DNA from: Bacteroidota bacterium
GTDB lineage: Bacteria; Bacteroidota; Bacteroidia; Chitinophagales; Saprospiraceae
Length of the DNA: 58,999 nucleotides
NCBI GenBank assembly: GCA_029557915.1
Contig: JAKQHS010000148.1
Span: 1 to 58,999 of the forward strand
Direction of reading: 5' to 3'
In this document: positions 1 through 8,884 of the stretch, one piece after another
Numbering within the stretch: the stretch's first letter is position 1
How the letters are laid out: the number at the start of each line of letters is the position of its first letter
The notes under the pieces: generated by a model
What the model saw: the letters and a program-made list of their open reading frames with translations, nothing else
Databases searched by the model: none
Told to the model about the DNA's origin: nothing
Program-made: the position numbers and the translations under genes

Positions 1-951
1 AGGGACAGGACTCAACTCAAGGAACTCGAACAAGCCAGGCTCATAGAAAAAGCTTACAGAGAACTGGAATCTTCCCATCAGGCCCTCAAGGCCACCCAGT
101 CTAAACTCATTCAATCCGAGAAAATGGCCTCGCTGGGTGAACTTACCGCCGGCATTGCCCATGAAATCCAGAACCCGCTCAATTTCGTCAATAATTTTGC
201 CGAGGTCAATCAGGAGTTGATCGGCGAAATTGAAGGAGAAAGGACAAAGCAGAAAGAAGACAGGAATGAGCAACTGGAAACGCAACTCCTTCAGACCCTT
301 AAAGAAAACGAACAAAAAATACATCAACACGGACAACGAGCCGACGCCATAGTGAAATCCATGCTCCAACATTCACGGACCAGCAGCAGCAAAAAAGAAC
401 CCACCGATCTGAACACCTTATGCGATGAATACCTCCGTCTTTCTTATCATGGTTTAAGGGCAAAAGACCCGGATTTCAAGGCAAAATATGAATTGGATCC
501 GGATCCGGAACTGCCCCGGATAGACCTGGTGCCACAGGATATGAGCCGGGTTTTACTCAATCTGATCAACAATGCCTTCTACGCCGTAAATGAGAAAAGA
601 AAAAGATTAGGTACGGCTGCAGTAAACGAAAGGGCAAAACAAAACATATCCGGTTATGAACCTTTGGTGCGCATCAGTACAAGACGAAATGAAAAAGGAG
701 TTGAAATCAGGGTTAAAGACAATGGACCAGGAATTCCGGAACAGGTCCGGGAGAAAATTTTCCAGCCGTTTTTCACTACCAAACCGACCGGGCAAGGCAC
801 GGGGCTGGGCCTTTCCCTGCCTTATGATATCGTCAAAGCGCATGGTGGAGATATTAAAGTAATCAGCAATTATTTCCCACCTTCGGAGGAGTTGGGGGTG
901 GAGACGGATCCCGGATCCTACACTGAGTTTATTATTCACTTGCCCGTCTGA
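1..951 (+). CDS. Sensor histidine kinase, C-terminal part (5' end outside window)
   Basis: Catalytic core of a HisKA-type sensor kinase, which autophosphorylates a histidine from ATP. The frame is open to the first base, so 316 residues are visible and the sensor end is missing. The ATG at 124 lies inside the conserved core ([10 protein letters not shown]) and is not the start. Seen in order: a coiled-coil lead-in (1-40); the H box [10 protein letters not shown] with phospho-acceptor His54; a charged loop between the two dimerisation helices (about 76-92); a helix ending [17 protein letters not shown]; then the ATPase domain with the N box (Asn191), DNGPGIP (Asp240) and the F/G2 boxes. No receiver domain follows. 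The kinase core is certain; the ligand is unknown. Confidence 0.93.
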   Translation, partial: RDRTQLKELEQARLIEKAYRELESSHQALKATQSKLIQSEKMASLGELTAGIAHEIQNPLNFVNNFAEVNQELIGEIEGERTKQKEDRNEQLETQLLQTLKENEQKIHQHGQRADAIVKSMLQHSRTSSSKKEPTDLNTLCDEYLRLSYHGLRAKDPDFKAKYELDPDPELPRIDLVPQDMSRVLLNLINNAFYAVNEKRKRLGTAAVNERAKQNISGYEPLVRISTRRNEKGVEIRVKDNGPGIPEQVREKIFQPFFTTKPTGQGTGLGLSLPYDIVKAHGGDIKVISNYFPPSEELGVETDPGSYTEFIIHLPV

Positions 952-1059
952 TGAAGTCGGATGGGCAAAGACCAGGGATGTTTTCAAAACGCCTCTGGTT
1001 TTAGCTGTTCGCCTGATTTGAACGTTACTTTGCGAGATTTTCGAGACTATATCTGAACT

Positions 1060-1360
1060 AAAAAGGGGGTTGAAATTAAAGTGAAAAAAAATGGAAGCGG
1101 TATTCCGGAACAGATCCGGGAGAAAATATTTTCCCGAAGGGATGCCTTTGGCGCAACCTTTTTTTACCACCCTCCCAATAGTCATCGGGACGACCGGGCA
1201 AGCCACTGGGCTGGGCCTGTCCCTGGCTTATGATATCGTCAAAGCGCACGGTGGGGATATTAAAGTAATCAGTAATTATTTCCCGCCTTCGGGGGAGTTG
1301 GGGATGGAGAAAGAGGATGGATCAGGGAGTGAGTTTATTATCCGGTTACCGGTCGGATGA
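1060..1360 (+). pseudogene. Decayed duplicate of the preceding kinase tail (HATPase relic)
   Basis: This stretch repeats the end of the preceding kinase (about 692-951), but the reading frame is broken. GVEIKVKKNGSGIPEQIREKIF reads in one frame only as far as 1128, with the usual DNG changed to KNG. The rest, QPFFTT then [17 protein letters not shown] and a terminal EFIIRLPVG, reads in the next frame. An extra segment CCCGAAGGGATGCCTTTGG splits KIF from QPFFTT, and a second insert lies just after PFFTT. The similarity to 952-1040 continues past the stop codon, so the duplication covered flanking DNA as well. The rest of 952-1476 holds only this relic and the FIST operon promoter. An 89-codon open frame here (1091-1360) is not a plausible gene. 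Confidence 0.8.
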
Positions 1361-1399
1361 AATTAAAGACCGAAGGGCTTATCAAAACACCTCCTGTCT

Positions 1400-1434
1400 T
1401 TTGCCTCTCCGCCGGATTAATTTAGGTAGCTTTG
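1400..1434 (+). promoter_or_regulatory. Probable Bacteroidota-type promoter of the FIST operon
   Basis: TAGCTTTG at 1427-1434 matches the Bacteroidota -7 consensus TAnnTTTG exactly. TTTG at 1400-1403 lies 23 bases upstream and can serve as the -33 element, at the long end of the usual spacing. Transcription would start near 1441, leaving a leader of about 36 bases before the ATG at 1477. Found by eye only. Confidence 0.5.
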
Positions 1435-1476
1435 AGAACAGACTGTAGAGATGCCGGGAATTATTATACAGGGGGA

Positions 1477-2655
1477 ATGAAGGCGAAATCGATCCAGGGA
1501 AATTCATTGGAAGAGGTCCGGTACGCGCTGGAAGACATATTGGATCTTACAGCCAGGTCTGGGGATCAGGAGTTCAGGCCAGAACTTGCCTTTGTTTTCG
1601 TCTCCATCAAACAGGACTGGGTTACTTTGCGGGATTTACTGCACCGGAAAGGCCTTGAGGTCCTGGGGGCCACCTCTTCCGGCGAATTTACCGAGGCGGG
1701 ACAAAGCGAAGGGGGGATTTCCGTATTGTTGCTGGAATTGCCCAAAGCAGATTATGCCATATTTTATGAGCCGATCGGGGAGCGGACCATGGAGGATGCC
1801 GCCATGAACCTGGCACGGAGAGCCTTGCAAACCTTTGACTGTCCGGCTTTTATCCTGCTCAGCACCCTGCTGTCGGCGGATGGCAAAATGTTGGAGGGGG
1901 AGACCCTCATCCGGAGTATAGAAAAAGTGACCGGCCCCCAGGTCACCCTATTCGGAGGCATGGCCGGGGATGACATCAGTTTTACGGGCACCTATGTGTT
2001 TACCCATGATCAGTCCACCGATTATGGACTGGTCGCCCTCATCCTGAACGAGGAGAAAGTAAGCCTGAGCGGAATGGCTATTTCCGGATGGAAGCCCGTG
2101 GGGGTTGCAAGGACCATCACCAAAAGCAGGGGCAACCTGCTTTATACCATTGATGGCCAGCCCGCCCTCGACATGTACCTCCGCTTCTTGGGTATGGAAA
2201 GGTCTTCGGCAGAAGACCAGGTCCGGTTTTTTGATACCATCGGGGTGCATTACCCTTTCCAGATCGAAAGGGAGGGTCGCGAGCCCATGATGTGCAATCC
2301 CATCGGCTATAATAAGGAAGAAGGGGCCCTGATCTGCGAGTCCGATATCCGGGAAGGGTCCAGGTTCCGGTTTTCAACGCCGCCTGATTTTGACATCCTC
2401 GAAACCGTAGTGGGGAAAGCCAATGAATTAAAAATGCAAACCCATGCGAAGGCCGATGCCCTGCTTATCTTTTCCTGCGCGGGAAGGTTGAGCGCTCTGG
2501 GACCCCTGGCAAGGGATGAAAATGAAAAGCTGGCCGGGGTCTGGAATGTTCCGATGGCGGGGTTTTACACCTATGGCGAATTTGGGAAGGGGCCCAATGG
2601 CAAACACGAATTTCATTCCACCACCAACAGCTGGGTGGTTTTAAAAGAAAAATAA
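1477..2655 (+). CDS. FIST-domain sensor protein 1
   Basis: Soluble 392-residue protein made of FIST_N and FIST_C domains, a family predicted to bind small ligands and act in signal transduction. Family motifs, in order: GATSSGEF near 60, GGMAGDD near 150, SGWKPVG near 194, FSCAGR near 337, GFYTYGEFG near 362 and EFHSTTNSW at the end. I start at the ATG at 1477 (MKAKSIQGNS) because the paralogues begin MKAKSIKGKS or similar. A TTG at 1432 in the same frame would overlap the promoter. There is no signal peptide or membrane segment, so it is cytoplasmic. It is the first gene of an operon running to 11602. The ligand cannot be read from the sequence. Confidence 0.92.
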   Translation: MKAKSIQGNSLEEVRYALEDILDLTARSGDQEFRPELAFVFVSIKQDWVTLRDLLHRKGLEVLGATSSGEFTEAGQSEGGISVLLLELPKADYAIFYEPIGERTMEDAAMNLARRALQTFDCPAFILLSTLLSADGKMLEGETLIRSIEKVTGPQVTLFGGMAGDDISFTGTYVFTHDQSTDYGLVALILNEEKVSLSGMAISGWKPVGVARTITKSRGNLLYTIDGQPALDMYLRFLGMERSSAEDQVRFFDTIGVHYPFQIEREGREPMMCNPIGYNKEEGALICESDIREGSRFRFSTPPDFDILETVVGKANELKMQTHAKADALLIFSCAGRLSALGPLARDENEKLAGVWNVPMAGFYTYGEFGKGPNGKHEFHSTTNSWVVLKEK

Positions 2656-2666
2656 AATCAATCGAT

Positions 2667-2969
2667 ATGATAAAAGGAACAGTACTGTATGGCCATCCCA
2701 AGGACGCTGCAGCATTTGAGAAGTATTATGTAGAAAAGCACTTGCCGCTTGTAGCAAAAACCCAGGGTGTGCTTAAATTGGAACTGACGAAATTTTTGCC
2801 CAATCCTGATGGGTCGGCTCCGGCTTATTACCGCATGGCAGAACTTTATTTTGACAATGCGGCAGAAATGCAGCAGGCATTGGGTTCCCCGGAGGGGCAA
2901 GCCATGGCTGCCGATCTGGCCAATTTCGCAACGGGTGGGCTTACCATCGTTTTCGGAGCAGTTGAATAA
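2667..2969 (+). CDS. Small EthD-like dimeric alpha-beta barrel protein
   Basis: A 100-residue protein beginning MIKGTVLYGHPKDAAAFEKY, with YVEKHLPLVAKTQGV and AYYRMAELYFDN further on. The pattern of an initial strand, an acidic helix, an H-L-P-L element and a later aromatic-rich strand fits the EthD family of dimeric ferredoxin-like barrels. Members are linked to degradation of ethers or aromatics, but most have no known reaction. It lies 11 bases after FIST1 and 6 bases before FIST2, so it is co-transcribed with the sensors. That setting suggests an accessory or small-molecule-handling role, which is inference. The family call is fairly secure; the function is unknown. Confidence 0.8.
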   Translation: MIKGTVLYGHPKDAAAFEKYYVEKHLPLVAKTQGVLKLELTKFLPNPDGSAPAYYRMAELYFDNAAEMQQALGSPEGQAMAADLANFATGGLTIVFGAVE

Positions 2970-2975
2970 TTAAAC

Positions 2976-4121
2976 ATGCAAGCCAAATCAATCAAGGGAA
3001 ATTCAACCGGGGAAATTCAATCGGCGTTACAACAATGCATAACAAACGATTTCAAACCAACATTGGCCATTGTATTCATGTCGGTGAAACAGGACCGGGA
3101 AGCCGTATGTTCCTTACTGAATGAACAGGGGATACAGATCTTCGGTTCCACTACATCCGGCGAATTCATCAGCAGCGAGATCAGTGAAGGCGGAATAGCC
3201 ATTATGCTGCTTGATCCCGATCCTGCTCTTTTCCAATTAGTGTTTTTGGAAACGGGCGGCAGTTCAGCTTATGAAGTTTCAAAACAATTGGGTGTATTGG
3301 GTAAAAACAGTTTTGCCCAAGCCGCATTTTTGGTTGCTTCCGGCTGGTTGCATACCGATGGCGAACGGATCATCAAAGGAATTGAAGAAGGTTACCAGGG
3401 AGAACCAGCCATTTATGGCGGCATGGCCGGCGATGACCTTGCATTGAGCGGACCAATCGTATTTACACAGGGAAAAAGCAGTATCACCGGCCTTGTGGCC
3501 ATTATTATAGATACGGACAGGGTAGAGGTATCGGGAATAGCCACCTGCGGATGGAAACCAATCGGCATTACTAAAACGGTGACGAAAAGTGAGGGAAATG
3601 TGGTGTACACCATGGATGATCAGCCGGCCCTGGATCTTGTGATCAAATACCTCGGGTTGAATATGGATGATATGAATGCCATTACCAATACCGTTTTTAA
3701 TCTTGGCGCCTATTACCCGTTACAACTGGAAAGAGAAGATGCACCGCCGGTGATGCGAACAGCCATGTTGGGGAATAAGGAAGACAGGTCTTTGATCTGT
3801 GCAGGGAATGTACCGCAAGGTTCCAAAGTCCGCTTCTCCCTGCCGCCCGATTTTGATGTTATAGATACGGTTGTCAACGAATGTTCGGATTTGAAAACAG
3901 GCAACAGGAACGGTGTTGATGCGGTCATTATGTTTTCCTGCATCAGCCGTTATCTTTCTTTTGGTGTAATGACAAGTGAAGAAATTGAAAGAGTGATGGG
4001 TGTCTGGAATGCTCCTTTTATCGGCTTTTTCAGTTATGGTGAATATGGGAAATCCCGAAGAGGCAAACATGAGTTTCACAACAATACCTGTTGTGTGGTG
4101 ACGCTAAAAGAAATACGATAA
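2976..4121 (+). CDS. FIST-domain sensor protein 2
   Basis: 381-residue FIST_N/FIST_C protein. Motifs: GSTTSGEF (57-64), GGMAGDD (148-154), CGWKPIG (191-197), DDQPALD (214-220), FSCISR, GFFSYGEYG and terminal EFHNNTCCV. It starts MQAKSIKGNS, without the initial MK of its neighbours. It is closest by eye to FIST5: both have AIVFMSVKQDREA in the N-terminal domain and a similar C-terminus. Its stop codon shares one base with the ATG of the next gene (TAATG at 4119-4123), a coupling arrangement. No membrane or DNA-binding segment is visible. A ligand-binding adaptor role comes from family knowledge only. Confidence 0.92.
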   Translation: MQAKSIKGNSTGEIQSALQQCITNDFKPTLAIVFMSVKQDREAVCSLLNEQGIQIFGSTTSGEFISSEISEGGIAIMLLDPDPALFQLVFLETGGSSAYEVSKQLGVLGKNSFAQAAFLVASGWLHTDGERIIKGIEEGYQGEPAIYGGMAGDDLALSGPIVFTQGKSSITGLVAIIIDTDRVEVSGIATCGWKPIGITKTVTKSEGNVVYTMDDQPALDLVIKYLGLNMDDMNAITNTVFNLGAYYPLQLEREDAPPVMRTAMLGNKEDRSLICAGNVPQGSKVRFSLPPDFDVIDTVVNECSDLKTGNRNGVDAVIMFSCISRYLSFGVMTSEEIERVMGVWNAPFIGFFSYGEYGKSRRGKHEFHNNTCCVVTLKEIR

Positions 4122-5269
4122 TGAAAGCAAAATCAATAAAAGGAAAGTCACCGCAAGAAATCAGGACTACGCTGGGAAACGCTAGGTCGGATGGGTTCAA
4201 ACCCACCCTGGCTTTTGTATTTATTTCCATCCAAAACGACCTGAAAGCCGTGTCGGAGTTGCTCGATAAAGAGGGCATTCAAATATTTGGCGCAACGACC
4301 GGCGGAGAATTTATTGATGGGAATATTGAGAGCGGGTCGGTCGCTATTCTCCTATTGGATATGAAGCCGGAATACTTCGCCCTTCTGCTTGAGGATTACC
4401 GGGATAGAGATCCCGAAGCGGTGGCAAGACAAATGTCTGCCAAAGCAAAAGAAACCTTTAAAAACCCGTCTTTTATCATCTCAGCCAGTATCAATGCCCG
4501 GGAAAACTCGGAGGCCCTGGGAGAACCGCTGATCAAAGCCATGGAATCGGTGACCGGAAAGGAAACAAATATCTGGGGAGGCCGTGCAGGGGATGATTTT
4601 GTTTTTAATGATACGGTGGTATTCAATAATAATCTGTCAACGGAAAGAGGAATCCTCATGCTGGTATTGGATGGGGATAAAATGATCGCAAGAGGCGAAG
4701 CGGCTTCGGGATTAAAGGCGGTGGGAACTGAAAAAATCATTACCAAAGCCAGCGGCAACTGGGTATACGAGATTGACCACCAACCCGCAGCGGAAATGGT
4801 GTTAAAGTACCTGGGTCTTAAATTAAGCCAGGAAGAAGCAGAAACCTTTTTCCCCAAGGAAGGCATCATGTTCAGTGTTTCCCGCGATAAGGGGGATCCG
4901 GTGATCAGGGCTGTGGGGGTGTTCAACTGGAAAGACAAATCGTTCTCCACGCTTGGCAGTATCCGGGAAGGAGACCGGATTCGGCTGACGCTTCCTCCTG
5001 ATTTTGAATTGGTGGAAGAATTGAGCAGGAATGCTGAAATAATAAGCCGGCAAGAACTACCGGGAACCGAAGCCTTGCTGATGTTTTCCTGTGTGGGCCG
5101 GCTGGGGCAATTCGGGCCATTGATAGGAGATGAGATAGAAGGAATCAGAAAGGCCATTGGGGTCCCCCTTGCGGGTTTTTTCACTTATGGAGAATTTGGA
5201 AGGACCCGGAACGGGAACAATGAATTTCATACCAGCACCTGTTGCTGGGTGGCGTTGAAAGAAAAATAA
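4121..5269 (+). CDS. FIST-domain sensor protein 3
   Basis: 382-residue FIST protein starting MKAKSIKGKSPQEI at 4121, overlapping the previous stop by one base. An upstream in-frame TTG (4091) would lie inside the previous gene and is disfavoured. Motifs: GATTGGEF, GGRAGDD (Arg replaces the usual Met), SGLKAVG (Leu replaces Trp), FSCVGR, GFFTYGEFG and EFHTSTCCW. The W-to-L change in the SGWKPVG motif and the M-to-R change next to the AGDD loop sit in otherwise invariant positions, so ligand preference may differ from its neighbours. The first 100 bases closely resemble those of FIST4, pointing to recent local duplication or gene conversion. Confidence 0.92.
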   Translation: MKAKSIKGKSPQEIRTTLGNARSDGFKPTLAFVFISIQNDLKAVSELLDKEGIQIFGATTGGEFIDGNIESGSVAILLLDMKPEYFALLLEDYRDRDPEAVARQMSAKAKETFKNPSFIISASINARENSEALGEPLIKAMESVTGKETNIWGGRAGDDFVFNDTVVFNNNLSTERGILMLVLDGDKMIARGEAASGLKAVGTEKIITKASGNWVYEIDHQPAAEMVLKYLGLKLSQEEAETFFPKEGIMFSVSRDKGDPVIRAVGVFNWKDKSFSTLGSIREGDRIRLTLPPDFELVEELSRNAEIISRQELPGTEALLMFSCVGRLGQFGPLIGDEIEGIRKAIGVPLAGFFTYGEFGRTRNGNNEFHTSTCCWVALKEK

Positions 5270-5318
5270 TCCTTCGCGGTCCGGCAAAATCACGGCTCAA
5301 AGGGACAAAAAAATATAG

Positions 5319-6446
5319 ATGAAAGCAAAATCAATAAAAGGAAAATCACCGGAAGAAATCAGGAAAACGCTGGGAAACGCTATGTCGGATGGGTTCAAAC
5401 CAAACTTGGCGTTTGTATTCTTAACCGAGGTGAGAGATGCCGATGCCGTTACGGCCCTGATGGATGCAGCAGGCATTGCCGTATTCGGCGCCAGTACCTC
5501 TTCAAAATTTACGGAAGAGGGTATTGAACCGGATGGCATCGTTATATTATTGCTGGATATGAATCCGGCTTATTTCAGCATTGTTTTAAAAGATTTTAAA
5601 ACTTCTGGCTCTGTCTATCAAGCGGCCTGCGAAGTAGGGGATGCGGGCAAAAATAGTTTTGATCACCCGGCCTTTATTATCTCGACTACGGATATAAGCA
5701 CTCCGGGCGAAGAAGTGATCAAAGGTATTTTAGACAAAGGGGGAATAGACGTTCCGGTGATTGGGGGTGGAGCCGGAGAACCTATAAACTTTACAGGTAT
5801 CGTTTTCACCAAGGATGCAAAATCAAGTTCAGGGATAATAACACTGATTCTGAACGAAGACAAAGTGGATGTTAAAGGAGTCGCTGTATCAGGTTGGAAA
5901 CCTGTCGGGACGGAAAAAAGGATCACTAAATCCAATGGAAACTGGATATATACCATCGACGATGAGCCGGCTTTGGATGTGATCATGAAGTTCCTTGGAA
6001 AAGAGATGCTGGCCGTGGATAAGTCATCAGAGATTGACAGTTATCCGTTGCAGCTCAGGCGGGAGTCGGGAAAACCGGTAATGAGGCCTGTTGTCCTTTG
6101 GAAGCAGGAGGACCATTCAGTTATGCTTGGAGGACCCGTAAAGGAGGGTGCCCTGTTCCGCTTTTCCCTTCCACCCGACCTTGAAGTGATAGACGAGGTC
6201 ATTGACAGCACTAAAACAATCAGAGAGAATGATCTTCCGCAGGCAGATGCCATGATTGTGTTTTCCTGCATAGGTAGGCTTTCCAATTTGGGTCCTTTGG
6301 TTGCTTCAGAAATTGAAGGATTGGCGGCAGCCTGGGGTGGTCCGATGGCGGGCTTTTTTTCTCTCGGTGAATATGGTAAACTGGATGACACCCGCCCCGA
6401 ATTTCATGGAACCACGGTGAGTTGGGTGGCCCTGAGAGAAAAATAA
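5319..6446 (+). CDS. FIST-domain sensor protein 4 (divergent AGDD motif)
   Basis: 375-residue FIST protein starting MKAKSIKGKSPEEI. It keeps SGWKPVG, FSCIGR, GFFSLGEYG and EFHGTTVSW, but it is the most divergent in the N-terminal domain. GATTSGEF is replaced by GASTSSKF (the acidic Glu is lost), and GGMAGDD by GGGAGEP (both Asp lost). If those acidic residues contact ligand, this paralogue has changed or lost specificity; that is inference. A 49-base gap separates it from FIST3, with no obvious terminator or promoter. The 5' 100 bases are nearly a copy of those of FIST3 while the remainder diverges. Confidence 0.92.
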   Translation: MKAKSIKGKSPEEIRKTLGNAMSDGFKPNLAFVFLTEVRDADAVTALMDAAGIAVFGASTSSKFTEEGIEPDGIVILLLDMNPAYFSIVLKDFKTSGSVYQAACEVGDAGKNSFDHPAFIISTTDISTPGEEVIKGILDKGGIDVPVIGGGAGEPINFTGIVFTKDAKSSSGIITLILNEDKVDVKGVAVSGWKPVGTEKRITKSNGNWIYTIDDEPALDVIMKFLGKEMLAVDKSSEIDSYPLQLRRESGKPVMRPVVLWKQEDHSVMLGGPVKEGALFRFSLPPDLEVIDEVIDSTKTIRENDLPQADAMIVFSCIGRLSNLGPLVASEIEGLAAAWGGPMAGFFSLGEYGKLDDTRPEFHGTTVSWVALREK

Positions 6447-6494
6447 TCCCGGGTCAGTTCATCTGAACATGGCCAGTTAAGATAAAATGGATAT

Positions 6495-7685
6495 ATGAAA
6501 GCCAAAACGATAAAGGGGAAATCAATAAATGAAATTCAACCGGCTTTGGACCAATGCATGACCGGGAGGTTCAAACCGACTTTAGCCATTGTATTCATGT
6601 CTGTTAAACAGGACCGGGAAGCCCTTTCCAGATTATTTGACGAAAAGGGCATTCAGATCTTTGGAGCCACCACGGCAGGTGAATTTATGGATGGAGAAAT
6701 TGAAGAAGGCAGCATGGTCGCGATGCTGCTTGACCTCAATCCGGCGTATTTCAAACTGGAATTTATTAAAACAAGCAAACAGACGGCCCTGGAAGACGCA
6801 AAAAAATTAGGGGAAGCCGGAAAAGAGGCCTTTAAAAATTCAGCGTTTATCATTGCGACAGGCGGAGTGGACCTGGGTGGGGAAGAAATTGTTGAAGGTA
6901 TCGTTGAAGGCTATAGAAATGCCGGTTCCCGATTGGATAAGGAAGTCACCCTGTTCGGAGGTAAGGCGGGAGATGATTTGGGACTGGAGGCCACCTTTGT
7001 TTTTACCAACGGAAAGAGCAGCGACCATGCCCTGGTGGCCTTGATTCTGGATGAAGATAAGATGGATGTCAGAGGCATCACCACCTGTGGCTGGAAGGCT
7101 ATTGGGACCACCAAAACGGTTACTAAAAGCCAAGCCAATATTGTATATACCATTGACGATAAACCGGCACTGGACACCTTATTGAATTACCTGGGAGTGG
7201 AGATCAAGCAGGAAGGCGATAAGGCCCTGGTGACCTTCCTGAGTTCCTGGTATTATCCATTGCAAGTGGAGCAGGAAAATGTGGAACCCGTCATTCGAAC
7301 AGCCATGTTCGCCAACCGGGAAGACCGTTCTTTGATTTGTTCCGGCAATGTGCCCCTGGGGTCTAAAATAAAGTTTTCGCTGCCGCCGGATTTTGATTCC
7401 ATTGAAAAGGTCGTGGCGGAATGTAAGGCCATAAAGGATGATGCACAACAGCAAGCGGACGCCCTGATCATGTTTTCATGTGTAAGCAGGTATTTATCTT
7501 TTGGGATGGTGATGAAAGAAGAGTTGGAACAGGTACAAAAAATTTGGGATGCGCCCATGGCCGGCTTTTTTACCTACGGTGAATATGGAAAATCCCTGTC
7601 TGCATTGCAGGCCGGGGAAGCCGGTAAAAATCAGTACCATAACAATTGCTGTTGCCTGGTAGCAATAAGGGAAAAAGAAACCTGA
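6495..7685 (+). CDS. FIST-domain sensor protein 5
   Basis: 396-residue FIST protein, the longest of the six. Motifs: GATTAGEF, GGKAGDD, CGWKAIG, DDKPALD, FSCVSR, GFFTYGEYG and a cysteine-rich end QYHNNCCCL. It has a short insert (about 8 residues, ALQAGEAG) between the GEYGK motif and the terminal HNN. It is closest to FIST2, sharing AIVFMSVKQDREA and the -VSRYLSFG- segment. Cytoplasmic by lack of signal or membrane segments. It lies 48 bases after FIST4 and 59 before FIST6, in the same orientation. Confidence 0.92.
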   Translation: MKAKTIKGKSINEIQPALDQCMTGRFKPTLAIVFMSVKQDREALSRLFDEKGIQIFGATTAGEFMDGEIEEGSMVAMLLDLNPAYFKLEFIKTSKQTALEDAKKLGEAGKEAFKNSAFIIATGGVDLGGEEIVEGIVEGYRNAGSRLDKEVTLFGGKAGDDLGLEATFVFTNGKSSDHALVALILDEDKMDVRGITTCGWKAIGTTKTVTKSQANIVYTIDDKPALDTLLNYLGVEIKQEGDKALVTFLSSWYYPLQVEQENVEPVIRTAMFANREDRSLICSGNVPLGSKIKFSLPPDFDSIEKVVAECKAIKDDAQQQADALIMFSCVSRYLSFGMVMKEELEQVQKIWDAPMAGFFTYGEYGKSLSALQAGEAGKNQYHNNCCCLVAIREKET

Positions 7686-7744
7686 ATCGGGTGAACTTAA
7701 AAAAAATCTATTCAACAAAACCGGATTATTTATTTCAATAAATT

Positions 7745-8884
7745 ATGCAATCGAAATCAATTAAAGGAAGGTCGGCGGAGGACATTCAAAATGCGCTGTT
7801 GCAAAGTATGGCGGATGGTTTTAAACCTACCCTGGCGATCGTGTTCCTGTCCGTAAGCCAGGACAGGAAGGCCGTGAGGGATATCCTGGATAAGGCAGGC
7901 ATACGGATTTTCGGCGCCACCACCAATGGGGAGTTTATTGATGAAAACCCGGATAAATTTTCTACGGCGATCCTGTTATTGGATATGGATCCCGGCCATT
8001 TCAGGATCCTGTTTTCTGAATACCGGGAAAAAAATTACAGGGAGGTGGCCAGGGCCCTGGCTGCTGAAACAAAACGGTTTTTTCATAAGCCGGCCTTCCT
8101 GATCTCGGGCACCCATTTGGAAACGGATGCGGAACAATTGTTATTGGGATTTGAGGATGAAGTTGGGAAAGAAGTCAATGTTTTTGGCGGCATGGCGGGC
8201 GACGATTATACCTTCAGCGACCAATTTGTTTTTACCAGTGACCGGGAAACCGGGAAGGGCATGGTTGTGCTGGCTCTGGACGAAGATAAAATCAAGATCA
8301 GAGGCAGGGCCACGTGCGGTTGGAAGGCCGTAGGCACGGAAAAAACCGTCACCCGGAGTGAAGGCAATCATGTATTTACCGTGGATGATGTCCCGGTATT
8401 GGATCTCACCTCCAAATACGGCGGCCTGGAAAATGTGACTCCGGAGAATAAGGACCTTCTTTTGGAAATTGCGGCCAATCTCCCCCTGCAGTTGCAAAGA
8501 CCGGTAGGCGATCCGGTGATGCGGCCCGGCCTGGTCGTGGACTGGAAAGACCGGTCATTTTATTGCAGCGGTTCGGTCCCTCAGGGCTCCAAAGTACGGT
8601 TTTCCGTACCGCCGGATTTCGATGTCATGGAAAAGGTAATCCGGGGTGTGCAGGAATTAAAACAGACCCAAATGCCGGAAGCAGATGCTGTGGTGGTCTT
8701 CAGTTGCGCCGGCCGCATTCTTTCCCTGGGGCCCCTGATGAACCAGGAAATTGAAGGAGTGAAAAAAGTATGGAATGTACCCATGGTGGGCATGTTTTCC
8801 AATGCGGAGTTGGCCAGGGCGACGGGCGGCAACCTGGAAATGCATAACCTCACGACCTGCGTTGTGGCTTTAAAGGAAAAATAA
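7745..8884 (+). CDS. FIST-domain sensor protein 6, abutting a kinase gene
   Basis: 379-residue FIST protein starting MQSKSIKGRSAEDI. Motifs: GATTNGEF, GGMAGDD, CGWKAVG and FSCAGR. The C-terminal GFFTYGEFG is changed to GMFSNAELA and the end to EMHNLTTCV, so the FIST_C pocket is unlike the other five. Its TAA stop (8882-8884) is followed with no spacing by the ATG of the 905-residue kinase. That is strong evidence for translational coupling, and for this sensor or the whole array serving that kinase. The physical interaction is inferred, not shown. Confidence 0.92.
   Translation: MQSKSIKGRSAEDIQNALLQSMADGFKPTLAIVFLSVSQDRKAVRDILDKAGIRIFGATTNGEFIDENPDKFSTAILLLDMDPGHFRILFSEYREKNYREVARALAAETKRFFHKPAFLISGTHLETDAEQLLLGFEDEVGKEVNVFGGMAGDDYTFSDQFVFTSDRETGKGMVVLALDEDKIKIRGRATCGWKAVGTEKTVTRSEGNHVFTVDDVPVLDLTSKYGGLENVTPENKDLLLEIAANLPLQLQRPVGDPVMRPGLVVDWKDRSFYCSGSVPQGSKVRFSVPPDFDVMEKVIRGVQELKQTQMPEADAVVVFSCAGRILSLGPLMNQEIEGVKKVWNVPMVGMFSNAELARATGGNLEMHNLTTCVVALKEK

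Noticed and set aside
1091-1360. A real small stand-alone HATPase protein of 89 residues
   Set aside because: The first third is out of frame with the HATPase motifs, the DNG box is in another frame and altered, and two inserts break the nucleotide-binding region.
4396-5184. A 262-codon minus-strand frame opposite FIST3
   Set aside because: Similar antisense frames appear opposite several FIST paralogues (such as 6911-7177 and 8581-9213), which shows they are by-products of conserved codon use.
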